Source of the DNA: CAIWTU01 sp963815135
GTDB lineage: Bacteria; Desulfobacterota; Desulfuromonadia; Geobacterales; Geobacteraceae
Length of the DNA stretch: 64,000 nt
Assembly (NCBI GenBank): GCA_963815135.1
Contig: CAWFFO010000011.1
Coordinates: forward strand, 777,100 to 841,099
Direction of reading: 5' to 3'
The notes beneath the pieces are model-generated. The model was not told where the DNA came from and did no database searches. It saw only the letters and a program-made list of their open reading frames with translations. Shown here piece after piece: positions 46,353 to 56,040 of this stretch (positions are counted from its first letter, which is position 1; each line of letters opens with the position of its first letter). The position numbers and the translations under genes are program-made.

Positions 46353-49300
46353 ATGCAACAAATTAAATCAAATAGATATTCGACGCTATTAGCAGGGCAG
46401 CCTCCACCTGGAATGATGAGCAAAATAATCTCGCAATTGTCGAGAATAGCAATAAGTGCCGTGCTGCCGATCGTGACGGCCGGACTCTTTTTCGTGTCAA
46501 CTTCACAAGCCGCACTCACTACAACCGGTAACCTCAACCCGACCACCGATCCCTCGACCTGGACCAATACCACGACCGCTTATATAGGCTATACCGCCGA
46601 CGGAAGCCTGGCCATCGATAGCAGCAGCGCTGTGAATTCAAGAATGGGCTATCTCGGTTACAATTCCGGTGTTAATGGTAGCGCGACCATCACCGGTTCG
46701 GGTTCGAAGTGGGCCAACAGCAGCAATCTCTATGTTGGTTATAACGGTACAGGTAGCCTCATGCTCGCTAATGGCGGAAACGTCAGTAACAGCACCGGTT
46801 ATATCGGCAACACCGCTGGTTCCGTCGGAGTTGCAATCGTTATCGGCGCGGATTCGAAGTGGACCAGCAGCAGCAATCTCTTCGTTGGTTATAACGGTAC
46901 CGGTAATCTCTTGCTCGCTAATGGAGGGAACGTCAGTAACGGCAATGGCTATATCGGCAGCACCGCTGGTTCAGTCGGTGTTGCAACCATTACCGGACCT
47001 GGTTCAATTTGGACCAACAGCACCAATCTCTATGTTGGGAATAGCGGTACCGGCAGCCTTACTATCGCCGACAGCGGTTCTGTTGTTACAGGAAAGGCAA
47101 CCTACCTTGCATACAACAGCACAGGCTCCGGCTCCATCAGTTTCTCGACTGGCGGTACCCTGACCACCGGCAGTCTCTATGCTTCACCTTCTCAACTATC
47201 CGGTTCCGGCACTATCAACACCTCCGGCATTGTCAGTGACATTGATCTCGTCTTCAACTCCTCTCACGGCCTCACTCAAACCATGGCCATCAACGGCATC
47301 ACAACCAACCTGAGCCAAAGCAGTTCAGGTGATCTGGGTGCCGGGTACCTCGGTTCGGGAACCTTGACCATTGCTGATGGCCTCAATGTGGCTTCGAACT
47401 CTGGCATGCTTGGCTACAAAACCGGTTCTGTCGGTACGGCAACCGTTGCCGGGCCCGGGTCGAGCTGGACCAACAGCGGTACTCTTTTTGTCGGGTATAA
47501 CGGTACCGGTAACCTCAATATCGCCAATGGCGGTAACGTCAGTAACAACAATGGGTATATCGGCGATTTCGCCGGCTCCACCGGCACAGTAACTGTTACC
47601 GGATCGGGTTCGAACTGGACCAACAGCGGCAATCTCAACATTGGGTATAGCGGTACCGGAAGCCTCAATATTGCCGACAGCGGCTCTGTAGTCACCGGAA
47701 AGACAACCTATCTTGCATACAACAGCTCAGGCTCCGGATCCATCAGTTTCTCGACTGGCGGTACCCTGACTACCGGCAGCCTCTATGTTTCACCTTCTCA
47801 ACTATCCGGTTCCGGTATTATCAACACCTCCGGTATTGTCAGTGACATCGATCTTGTCTTCAACGCCTCTCACGGCCTCACTCAAACCATGGCCATCAAC
47901 GGCATCACAACCAATCTTAGCCAAAGCAGTTCAGGTGATCTTGGTGCCGGGTACATCGGTTCGGGAACCTTGACCATCGCTGATGGCCTCAATGTGGCTT
48001 CGAACTCTGGCATGCTTGGCTACAATGCCGGTTCCATTGGCAAGGCAACCGTTACCGGATCCGGATCGAACTGGACCAACAGCGGTAATAGTCCGTTTTA
48101 TGTCGGTTACTCCGGTTCCGGATCTCTCGCCATCAGTAACGGCGGCAGCGTCAGTAATGGTAACAGCAACTATATCATTGGATACAGTTCAGGCTCAAGC
48201 GGGACTGTTTCTGTCGATGGATCAGGTTCTTCTTTGACCAATGACGGACAGTCCTATGTCGGTCAATTTGGGACCGGCCAGCTAAGCATCACCAACGGCG
48301 GGACTGTCACATTTGGTTCTAATGGATCTAACTCCTATATTGGCAGCACCAACACCGGCACTGGAACCGTCAATGTCGATGGTACCGGATCGAAGTTAAC
48401 TACCGGTTACCTCTATATCGGCAATTCGGGGGGCTCCGGCTACCTCAATATCAAAAACGGCGGTTCCGTCAACAATGCCAAAACCATCTATATAGGCTAC
48501 GGAAAAATCGGCTCTGCTATGGTTGATGGTTCGGGCTCCAGGTTGTCATCCGTCGGAAACCTCTACGTCGGCGCATCCGGTATCGGATCCCTCACCATCA
48601 CTAATGGTGGTTCCGTCAGTACCAACGGTCTAACAACCATCGGGCTGGGTGGCACAGCAACAGGTACTGTCATCGTCGATGGCGCCGGCTCCATGTTGAC
48701 AAGCAGCGGCCCACTAAATGTCGGTAGCGGCACAACCGCAAACGGCAAATTGAGCATCAGTGACGGCGGTGCCATCACTGCAGCCACCGTTTCCATTAAT
48801 AGCCCATCGCTTCTGACTACCGATGTTGGTACAGGCAGTTCAATAACTGTTGGCGGAGGGGCTGGGTCTCTCACCAATAACGGCACTATCCGCATGGTTG
48901 CAGGCGCAGGTACGGTCAATGGCACCTACGCTCCCATATCCGCAGGCACTTGGACCAACAATGGCACTATCCAGGCCCTTGGCGGAATTTTGAACTCGGA
49001 CCATACCGTCACAGTTTCCAATGCTGCAACAACATTGGCAGGAACTGCGGCCAACATTGATCTCTACACCACACAGCGTGGCATTGTAACCGATCCAGCC
49101 ACTGGCAAGTCTGTTGGCTTAGGCTTCCAGGCCACAACCAGTTCCGCTCCTCTTACCTTCTCCGCAAGTACTATCGGCGGCACTGAGTTGACTTCTCTTC
49201 AGGGCACCCTCGACGCTGGCCAAAGTGTACTGAGTGGCTGGGACTTCTCGAGCCACTGGTTATACCATTGGCAACCCGGTTTATCTCTCCCTCGGTGCCG

Positions 49301-49527
49301 GCTCTGGGCAAGCGCTTTCCGGTCTCTCTATCTGGGACTATGATGGAACAAGCTGGTCAAAGGTAATACCAACGGATCTCGCCTATGATGGTAATTATGC
49401 AAGTTTCACCGCAACCGACCTAAACAGCTATGCCGTGACCGGGGCGACTCCTACGCCTATCCCGGCTGCTATATGGCTGTTTGGCTCGGGCCTGATCGGT
49501 ATGCTTGGTTTGAGGAGGAAAATGTAA
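46353..49527 (+). CDS. T5SS/PEP-CTERM-associated repeat protein (one frameshift before the tail)
   Basis: About 1,057 residues after correction. A long N-terminal export signal (to about TSQA) is followed by many short repeats of the type GSxWTNSxNLYVGYNGTGSL.. / NGGNVSNxxGYIG, the T5SS/PEP-CTERM-associated beta-helix repeat. A 606-bp segment (about 202 codons, first copy from about 47067, second from 47673) is tandemly duplicated. The main frame ends at 49343 as WLYHWQPG; one base missing near 49245-49256 restores ATGYTIGNPVYL and the sorting tail TPIPAAIWLFGSGLIGMLGL. Predicted surface filament or autotransporter-like adhesin. Confidence 0.8.
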
Positions 49528-49556
49528 AGGGTGTGAGTGAGATCGGAGACGGGAGG

Positions 49557-49585
49557 AAAAGGGATGGCTTTGGGCCAGCCCTTTT
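49557..49585. terminator. Bidirectional terminator between convergent genes
   Basis: AAAAGGG-A-TGGC / GCCA-G-CCCTTTT stem-loop. The A run on one side and T run on the other serve both the repeat protein (plus) and the PEP-CTERM gene (minus). Confidence 0.8.
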
Positions 49586-49611
49586 CTGTATTTGGCGGCT
49601 GATCCGAAAGG

Positions 49612-50154
49612 CTAGGCCTGCAGTCTCCTTCTGATGCCGATAAAACCTATGAGCCCGGTGCCGAACAGCCATGCGGGATTGGGAACTGGAACGGGGCTGC
49701 GGTTGTAATCGGCGTGCAGCGAAAGAATCTGGCCGTCTGCCACGGTATATTCCGTGAAGGCAAAACCGCTGCCGGTTGTTATTTGTCCCGCTCCGATAAT
49801 CTCGTCACCTTTCCAAACCACTTCATCCCAGGTCAGCCCGGGGTAATTGTTGCCGGAAAAGAGAGTAGTAAAGTAAAGGTTCCCTTGCATGGCCGGGCCG
49901 GTCATGACGGCATAATCAGGGTTTACGATCGTCGATGTCCAGTTTGAATCTGCGGGAGTTAACCCCTCCCATTGTGTTTTGGCCGGGTCGCTAACGATGA
50001 ATGCTTCGATTTTAGTGAAATCATAATGAACCGCCGGGTTTCCATAATAGCCATTCTCGTACAGCGTCTGGCTCCAGCTGGCGTTTGCATGCGCGGGCAT
50101 GAAGATGACAAATGCAAGAATCACCGCGGCGAGAATAGATGCCGTGTATTTCAT
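49612..50154 (-). CDS. PEP-CTERM-type exported protein
   Basis: 180 residues: signal peptide (MKYTASILAAVILAFVIFM...HANA), a beta-rich body, and a sorting tail VPVPNPAWLFGTGLIGFIGI followed by RRR. The ATG at 50154 is chosen because GGAGGG lies just before it; ATG 50166 would overlap that site. A sigma-54-type promoter candidate lies about 60 bp upstream. No family is recognised for the body. Confidence 0.8.
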   Translation of the reverse strand: MKYTASILAAVILAFVIFMPAHANASWSQTLYENGYYGNPAVHYDFTKIEAFIVSDPAKTQWEGLTPADSNWTSTIVNPDYAVMTGPAMQGNLYFTTLFSGNNYPGLTWDEVVWKGDEIIGAGQITTGSGFAFTEYTVADGQILSLHADYNRSPVPVPNPAWLFGTGLIGFIGIRRRLQA

Positions 50155-50210
50155 TTTTCCCTCCATGTTAGTATATTTTCAGTTCAAAAAAAATAGATGA
50201 TATATCCATC

Positions 50211-50226
50211 AGCAATATTTATACCA
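50211..50226 (-). promoter_or_regulatory. Candidate sigma-54 (-24/-12) promoter
   Basis: On the minus strand TGGTATAAATATTGCT: the GG and GC pairs have the exact 10-nt spacing of -24/-12 elements, and TTGCT fits the -12 box. The match in the -24 box is limited to TGG. Placed 57 bp before the PEP-CTERM start codon. Confidence 0.4.
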
Positions 50227-50429
50227 TTTGAACTAATGAAAAAGGAAAATTTGTAAATATGTTTGCATACCCTTGGCTGGTGCGGTTCAATGGGAATATG
50301 GCGAGTTGAACAATTTAATTCTGGCTATCGGCTGGTTGAGAATATATCACAATAGCATATATATAGAGGCAAAATTTGTCAAGAGTTTGACAATAAATGG
50401 CACAGTAATATTAATGTGGGATTATTTGA

Positions 50430-50945
50430 TGAGATATTTGATGGTTTCGCATATAAGTCGTCATACCCGTGAGACGGGTATCCAGCCTGTTTGCAACTAT
50501 TCTAAATTCCTGGATTCCCGTTTCCACGGGAATGACGTTCGTGTGGCCTTCCGGATTTTTTGTTAAATGCTCCAAGGTTTAATCATGAGGCTAAAGACAG
50601 GTTTCAGCTTCACGATTACTTCACGATTACAAGGATTATAACCTTCAAGCCCCAGTCTTTTAATCATGTGTAATCCCGGTAATCACGAGGCTAAAGACAG
50701 GTTTCAGCTTCGACGATTACTTCACGGTTACAAGGATTATAACCTTCAAGCCCCAGTCTTTTAATCATGTGTAATCCCGGTAATCATGAGGCTAAAGACA
50801 GGTTTCAGCTTCACGATTACAAGGATTATGACCTTCAAGCCCCAGTCTTTTAATCACGTGTAATCCCGGTAATCACGAGGCAAAAGGCAGGTTTCAGCTT
50901 CCCGATTACTTCACGATTACAAGGATTATAACCTTCTGGCCCTTG
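50430..50945 (+). repeat. Left long inverted-repeat arm with four tandem ~100-bp units
   Basis: Begins TTTGATGGTTTCG and AAGTCGTCATACCCGT, contains a GATTCCCGTTTCCACGGGAA hairpin, and continues with CAAGGTTTAATCA. Four direct units of about 88-101 bp follow (starts near 50581, 50682, 50783, 50872), each containing GGCTAAAGACAGG, TTCACGATTACTTCACGATT and AATCATGTGTAATCCCGG-type blocks. The same blocks recur in reverse orientation and reverse order at 53.7-54.3 kb. Confidence 0.75.
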
Positions 50946-50973
50946 TTTCTTCGTGGTCATATCAGTGGGACGC

Positions 50974-51005
50974 AAAAAAAGGGATGGCATTACGGCCATC
51001 CCTTT
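50974..51005 (-). terminator. Terminator of the minus-strand PEP-CTERM gene at 51 kb
   Basis: Eleven-bp stem AAAGGGATGGC/GCCATCCCTTT with a T run on the minus strand, 24 bp past the stop codon. Confidence 0.85.
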
Positions 51006-51028
51006 GGGGTTTGAATAATTGTGAAAGA

Positions 51029-51682
51029 TTAGGCAGTCTGTTTCCTTCTTATGGCGATCAGGCCGATCAGGCCGGAACCGAGCAGCAGACCGGCGGCTGG
51101 AATGGGGACGGGAGTTGCTGTTAGTACAAGTTGGGCCTGTTCAACAGTGATATTTGTGCTTCCTCCTGTAGCAATTGTGAACTGTAGCTTACCGTCATTA
51201 AGGTAAGTCAAATCGCTAGTACTGAAAACATAGCTAAATGATTTAGATTGACCGGTACCCACAACATTTTGATTTACCTGAGGGGCAATGGTAATACTGC
51301 CATCGGAGCTCCCTGTCACTACAGTAAACTTGTCACTTGAATTATCCGTGTCTGAAAGTGTGTAGTTCAAGGTAACGGAATTAATAGTATAGTTAGTAGA
51401 GTTAAATTGAGGTACGTTTACATCGTCAGTTGAAAGCGGAAGAATTTTTGTTCCTGTGTTTGTCAATTGTGCGTAGTTAGTTGTTGTGTTTCCTGCTTGC
51501 GTCAGATCAAAATTGAAATACGCTGTTTGATTTCCGCCTGTCGCGCCGCCAATGACAAACTTGGAAGAATCAGAAGTGCTTCCCAACAAAGATTCAGTAT
51601 AAGTTACCATTGCAGCTTCCGCCATCCCGACCATCCCGAAAACCAATGTGCAAACCAGAACGGAAATAATCAGCTTTTTCAT
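51029..51682 (-). CDS. PEP-CTERM-type exported protein
   Basis: 217 residues: signal peptide (KKLIISVLVCTLVFGMVGMA), a Thr/Ser-rich beta-sandwich-like body, and the sorting tail VPIPAAGLLLGSGLIGLIAI followed by RRK. The ATG at 51682 follows AGGAGGGAA; longer versions in this frame have no ribosome site. No family assigned for the body. One of two PEP-CTERM genes inside the inverted-repeat-bounded segment. Confidence 0.85.
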   Translation of the reverse strand: MKKLIISVLVCTLVFGMVGMAEAAMVTYTESLLGSTSDSSKFVIGGATGGNQTAYFNFDLTQAGNTTTNYAQLTNTGTKILPLSTDDVNVPQFNSTNYTINSVTLNYTLSDTDNSSDKFTVVTGSSDGSITIAPQVNQNVVGTGQSKSFSYVFSTSDLTYLNDGKLQFTIATGGSTNITVEQAQLVLTATPVPIPAAGLLLGSGLIGLIAIRRKQTA

Positions 51683-51902
51683 TGTTTCCCTCCTTTGATC
51701 ATTAAAGATCAAAACGCCGAAATTGATATCGACAACTGAACCCCGCTTAATCATTATTTGCAGCATTTGACAGGTGGTAACCTGTGAGACGTTAAGGCAT
51801 TTTTCAGATTAAATAGCATATTGCAGAGCAATAATATCCTTAAAAATTGTATTGTCAAGAAATATATTTTAAAAAAAAAGAAAAATCCGGGTTTCATTAG
51901 TT

Positions 51903-52538
51903 TTATGCAAAATAATTTTCGTCTCTCCTCCTTGGTACGGCAAAAAGACCAATTAAACCTGAAGCGAAAAGATAGAGGGCTGCGGGAATTGGAACAGCAC
52001 TGACACTGACGTTGTCCAGCGCTGCTCCGTAAGGAGAGCCGAAATTGAGGCCGTAAAAAGTCAACGTGCTTGATGCGCCGTTAGCGGTAAAAGCAAATGA
52101 TTTAGTCAGCCACCCCATGTCCAATTCTGTTTTTCCTGTAGTATTGAATTCGAAATAAGCAGCTGTGTTCCCGTCTGATTTTACCACTGCCGCAAGATTC
52201 TTGGTCGGACTGCCGCCATCCGGGTTGCCTGCCATGGAGAAATCAACTTTGTATTCCTGGCCAGGGGCCGTCGCGAAGGTCTGGGTGATGGAACCCGCAT
52301 TGTTGCCGCACAGATCAATGCTTCTGGTCCCGTCCGCGGCCTGCCAGTAGCTGCCGATATAATCGATGCTGCCTCCATCGACGGTCCAGCCGGTAATTGT
52401 CGAATTGTCAACCGAGTTCAAGGTAGTATAAGAACCCGGGGCGGTGCCGCTCTCGAAACTTCCGTTCGTGAGCAGATTCGCTTCAGCCGCGGAAGCAAAA
52501 ATAAATAAAAACATCAAAGATATTAACAGTTTTTTCAT
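51903..52538 (-). CDS. PEP-CTERM-type protein with choice-of-anchor C/DUF642-like domain
   Basis: 211 residues: signal peptide, then a jelly-roll-like domain starting NLLTNGSFESGTAPGSY and containing ITGWTVDGGSIDYIGSYWQA, SIDLCGN and LTFYGLNFGSPYGAALDNVS. This order is typical of choice-of-anchor C (DUF642-like, carbohydrate-binding-type) domains. The tail VPIPAALYLFASGLIGLFAV then PRRR is the sorting signal. ATG at 52538 with GGAGGG upstream. Possibly binds the cell's own exopolysaccharide. Confidence 0.85.
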   Translation of the reverse strand: MKKLLISLMFLFIFASAAEANLLTNGSFESGTAPGSYTTLNSVDNSTITGWTVDGGSIDYIGSYWQAADGTRSIDLCGNNAGSITQTFATAPGQEYKVDFSMAGNPDGGSPTKNLAAVVKSDGNTAAYFEFNTTGKTELDMGWLTKSFAFTANGASSTLTFYGLNFGSPYGAALDNVSVSAVPIPAALYLFASGLIGLFAVPRRRDENYFA

Positions 52539-52977
52539 TTTGCCCTCCAATCGGGAATAAATGCATCACATGCTGCAACTTAACAGAATTCTTATCTGGT
52601 CTGAATTATAAATTTATTAAAAACAAAAACAATCCCTCTTAGGTGGGGATTTTCTATAGAGTGGAAATAACTGCCTGTTGGAGGTCAAAAAATGTCAATT
52701 TTGCGAAATTAAAATGCAAACTGTTCCAAATTTTTGAAGTCCAAGTGCAAACCGGACACCTGAACAGTCCCCCATAAAAATTGCTCTGAAATAGTTGTAG
52801 TACATTCTGGCTGAAATTCAGATACTTGTATTTTGCTGGATTGTTTCTGATGCTGTAATGTAATTATATTGGTATGAAATATGCTGTATTAATGAAATAT
52901 AACAAGTGGAATTTGTTATTTGTTTTATAATAGTCCGGATGTTCCAAAAATTAATTCGACGTTTTGCAGGTAAATTG
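52539..52977. promoter_or_regulatory. Divergent regulatory region between PEP-CTERM and LuxR genes
   Basis: 440 bp, AT-rich. On the minus strand AGGTGTCCGGTTTGCAC (near 52747-52763) has sigma-54-like GG-N10-GC spacing. On the plus strand TATAAT at 52925-52930 could be a -10 box for the regulator. Both are weak single-site matches. Confidence 0.3.
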
Positions 52978-53550
52978 ATGCTCAAGTATGCCGAGATAGT
53001 CAAAAAGCGTTCGACGCCCGGAATTCTCATATTCGATATGGATGAGAACCTGCTGTACCTGAACCCCGAGGTCTTCGACTACTTGCCGTCCCTGGACGGA
53101 GCCGGCGAAGACGGGGAACATTCGGTCGGCGACGTTCCCGATGAGATCCTGGATTTTTACCGAAGCGCTAGGGAGAATCCGTCCACCCCGGCAGGTATGA
53201 AGGGCAATAACCCGAGTTCGGTGATCATGGCTTTAGGGAAGGGGAATCCTTATTCGCTGCGGGCTTTACGTGTCGGCAATCACGGAAACGGTAAAATTCC
53301 GACCCACATAGTGATACTGGTGGAAAAGGTGGTTGAAAGGCACGAGCCCGATTTCGACAAGGCAAAGATTAAATATAAATTGTCAAAGAAGGAGCTTGAG
53401 GTTTTGAAGCTTGTCTGCCAGGGGTTCAGCAACAAGGCCATCGGCGAGAAGATGTTTATCTGTGTGTTTACGGTCAAGGACCATATCAAGAATCTGAAGA
53501 GGAAAATCGGGGCATCGTCAAGAAGTGAGATGGTTTCGCTGTTGAAGTAG
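52978..53550 (+). CDS. LuxR-family transcription regulator
   Basis: About 190 residues. The N-terminal part (GILIFDMDENLLYLNPEVFD) looks like a small PAS-like sensor. The C-terminal LuxR helix-turn-helix reads LSKKELEVLKLVCQGFSNKA followed by IGEKMFICVFTVKDHIKNL. The ATG at 52978 has CAGG 7 nt upstream; ATG 52939 lacks a ribosome site. Divergent from a PEP-CTERM gene and the only regulator in the 43-54 kb surface cluster, so control of these genes is likely. Confidence 0.85.
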   Translation: MLKYAEIVKKRSTPGILIFDMDENLLYLNPEVFDYLPSLDGAGEDGEHSVGDVPDEILDFYRSARENPSTPAGMKGNNPSSVIMALGKGNPYSLRALRVGNHGNGKIPTHIVILVEKVVERHEPDFDKAKIKYKLSKKELEVLKLVCQGFSNKAIGEKMFICVFTVKDHIKNLKRKIGASSRSEMVSLLK

Positions 53551-53700
53551 CACCTGAGTCTTCGGGAGGCGGAATTTGTTTTTTCCCTCGCCCCTTGTGG
53601 GAGAGGGTGGTGCTTTGCGCCGGGAGAGGGGATATTAAGGGGCAAAGGTAATAGTTCGCTTTGCGCCAGTGGCCAATTATTTATTTCAGGTTAAACGATA

Positions 53701-54290
53701 AGGGACTGAAGGTTAAACCTGTATACAGCGGTTAGCCACGAATTTCACGAATGAACACGTATAAACGTGCAAAATCTATCGGTGACCCCCAGTGATCAAA
53801 TACTTTTTTCTGGTTAAAAAGAATCCTGGAAATCGTGAAGTAATCGTGAAGCGGAAAAAACTGATTTCAGCCTCATGATTACCGGGATTACACATGATTA
53901 AAAGGCAAGGGGCTGAAGGTTAAACCTATATACAGCGGTTAGCCACGAATTACGCGAATGAATACGAATGAAAGTGCAAATTTATCGGTGACCCCCCGTA
54001 ATCAAATACTTTTTTTCAGGTTAAAAAGAATCCTGGAAATCGTGAAGTAATCGTGAAGCGGAAAACCTGCCTTTGGCCTCGTGATTATCGGGATTACGCG
54101 TGATTAAAAGACAAGGGCTTAAAGGTTATAATCCTTGTAATCGTGAAGTAATCGTGAAGCTCAAAAACCTTCTTTCAGCTTCTTGATTATCGGGATTACC
54201 CGTGATTAAACCTTGATGCATTGGCAAAAGTCCGGAAACTCCGATCGTCATTCCCGTGAAAACGGGTATGACGACTTGTTTTGAGACCAT
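53701..54290 (-). repeat. Right long inverted-repeat arm
   Basis: Contains two direct copies of a 207-bp unit (starts near 53702 and 53909), with GGTTAAACCTGTATACAGCGG, GCCACGAAT, TCGTGAAGTAATCGTGAAGC and GATTACCGGGATTACACATG blocks. A partial copy follows, then TGATTAAACCTTG and a CATTCCCGTGAAAACGGGTA hairpin ending ATGACGACTTG. Read as reverse complement, this gives the same blocks, in the same order, as the arm at 50.43-50.95 kb. Confidence 0.75.
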
Positions 54291-54859
54291 CAAAGTTGTA
54301 AATGTAAGATCGTGTATGCGGAAATATCCGTGAGAAATAATTCGGAAATTTTTTGAAGATTCATGAACAATAATGGTTGTCTGTTCACGTTATATGATAT
54401 AGGATATCACGCTCGGAACGGGGTTGCAGGACTTGATCTATTCAGCCCCGGATTAATATGCTGATTCATGCGAACAGGATTTTTCCTGTGTGACCTAAAT
54501 TATTTTAATTGTAGCCTGCCTGTTACAATTTTATGCAATCATTTTCATGGAAATTTTAAATAGTAATTTCCGGTTAAATGTGAATAAAGAATATAAATAT
54601 GCTATTGTCGCATGCGAATAGGGAAAGAATTGCAACTTCGGTTTTTAATGTTTCAAGATTTTGGTTTGGGGGTCATCCCCTTAATCCCCTTTATCCCTGT
54701 TAGACAGGGTTTTCGGGTTTGAAAGAAGAATCAAAGGCAATTGAACAGGGATGGATGGGATAAAAGCAATTCAAAAGCAAAGGCAAAATCTTTGAGGATC
54801 TGGTAGACCAAGGGATGAGGGTTTGGAGGTTGTGAGGAGTCAGGAATAACTGGGAAGAA
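54291..54859. other. Intergenic region, no gene recognised
   Basis: About 570 bp, AT-rich. A short C/T-rich stretch with TCCCCTTAATCCCC lies near 54670. No open frame, tRNA or clear hairpin. Confidence 0.4.
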
Positions 54860-54877
54860 AAAGGGGACAGTTCCTTT
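54860..54877. repeat. Left palindromic cap of the dyad-repeat array
   Basis: AAAGGGGACAGTTCCTTT, an imperfect palindrome located 10 bp before the first dyad unit. Related to the 23-bp palindrome at the opposite end of the array. Confidence 0.5.
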
Positions 54878-54887
54878 ATTGTACTTA

Positions 54888-55640
54888 GCCACAGATTACA
54901 TAGATTTTCACGGATTTAAGTAACATAGTCTGAAGGTTTTGAAGCTATACGCCATTATCCGCTTTTATCCGTGGCCAAATAAAAGATTTTAAGCTGTTAG
55001 CCACAGATAGCACAGATATTCACGGATAATGACTTATTTTTTAGATGTTCATCCGCAGTTATCCGTGTCATCCGTGGCCAACAATAAGAATTATGGTTTT
55101 CAGCCACAGATTACACAGATGTTCACGGATTTAAGTACCATAGCCTGAAGGTTTTGAAGTTATCCGCCATTATCCGCTTTTATCCGTGGCCAAATAAAAG
55201 ATTTTAAGCTATTAGCCACAGATAGCACAGATATTCACGGATAAAGACTTATTTTTTAGATGTTCATCCGCCATTATCCGTGTCATCCGTGGCCAACAAT
55301 AAGAATTATGGTTTTCAGCCACAGATTACACAGATGTTCACGGATTTAAGTACCATAGCCTGAAGGTTTTGAAGCTATCCGCCATTATCCGCTTTTATCC
55401 GTGGCCAAAAAAAAAGATTTTAAGCTGTTAGCCACAGATTACACAGATGTTCACGGATTTAAGTAACATAGCCTGAAGGTTTTGAAGTTATCCGCCTTTA
55501 TCCGCTTTTATCCGTGGCCAAAAAAAAGATTTTAAGCTGTTAGCCACAGATTACACAGATGTTCACCGATGGAAAAACAAACGATCCAGGATTTGTCGGT
55601 TTCAACCGTTCTTATCCTTGGCCAGCAGGTTTGATGCAGA
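54888..55640 (+). repeat. Dyad-repeat array, left part (seven units)
   Basis: Seven head-to-tail units starting near 54888, 55000, 55103, 55215, 55318, 55431 and 55543. Each begins GCCACAGATTACACAGAT and ends ATCCGTGTCATCCGTGGC or close variants, which are inverted repeats of each other. Two unit types with different interiors (about 112 and 103 bp) alternate at first, then the 112-bp type repeats. The seventh unit is interrupted by the GxxExxY gene region. Confidence 0.9.
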
Positions 55641-55661
55641 ATTTATCATGCAGGGGGATTC

Positions 55662-56033
55662 ATGACGGAGTTGCTTCTAGAGGATGTCAGCTACCAGATC
55701 ATCTCTGCGGTTTATGAGGTGCACAGGATTCTTGGCTTCGGCTTTCTTGAAACCGTCTACCAGAAGGCCCTGGAAAAGGAACTAAGGTTGCGCGGATTGG
55801 CAGTTGATGCCCAGAAGGAAATCAAGGTCGGTTATAAAGGCGAAGAAGTCGGTTCATACTACGCCGATCTGGTGGTCAATGAAGAAATAATCCTGGAACT
55901 GAAGGCAGTTGAGAACCTGAACAAGGTGCACGAAGCACAGATGCTCAATTATCTTAAAGGCACCGGCATGAAGCTGGGACTCCTGATCAACTTCGGTAAG
56001 GAGAAAGCGGCAATCAAGCGGATGGTTCTGTGA
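55662..56033 (+). CDS. GxxExxY-family protein (PD-(D/E)XK nuclease-like)
   Basis: 123 residues. Signature ISAVYEVHRILGFGFLETVY carries the family-defining G-x-x-E-x-x-Y, here GFLETVY. The conserved core YYADLVVNEEIILELKAVE gives D-x(n)-E-x-K, the catalytic pattern of PD-(D/E)XK nucleases, followed by HEAQMLNYLKGTG. GGGGGATTC precedes the ATG. It is the only gene in a 2.7-kb array of dyad repeats. The family has no known function; a nuclease acting on the repeats or their transcripts is an inference from location and fold only. Confidence 0.88.
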   Translation: MTELLLEDVSYQIISAVYEVHRILGFGFLETVYQKALEKELRLRGLAVDAQKEIKVGYKGEEVGSYYADLVVNEEIILELKAVENLNKVHEAQMLNYLKGTGMKLGLLINFGKEKAAIKRMVL

Positions 56034-56040
56034 TCCATTC

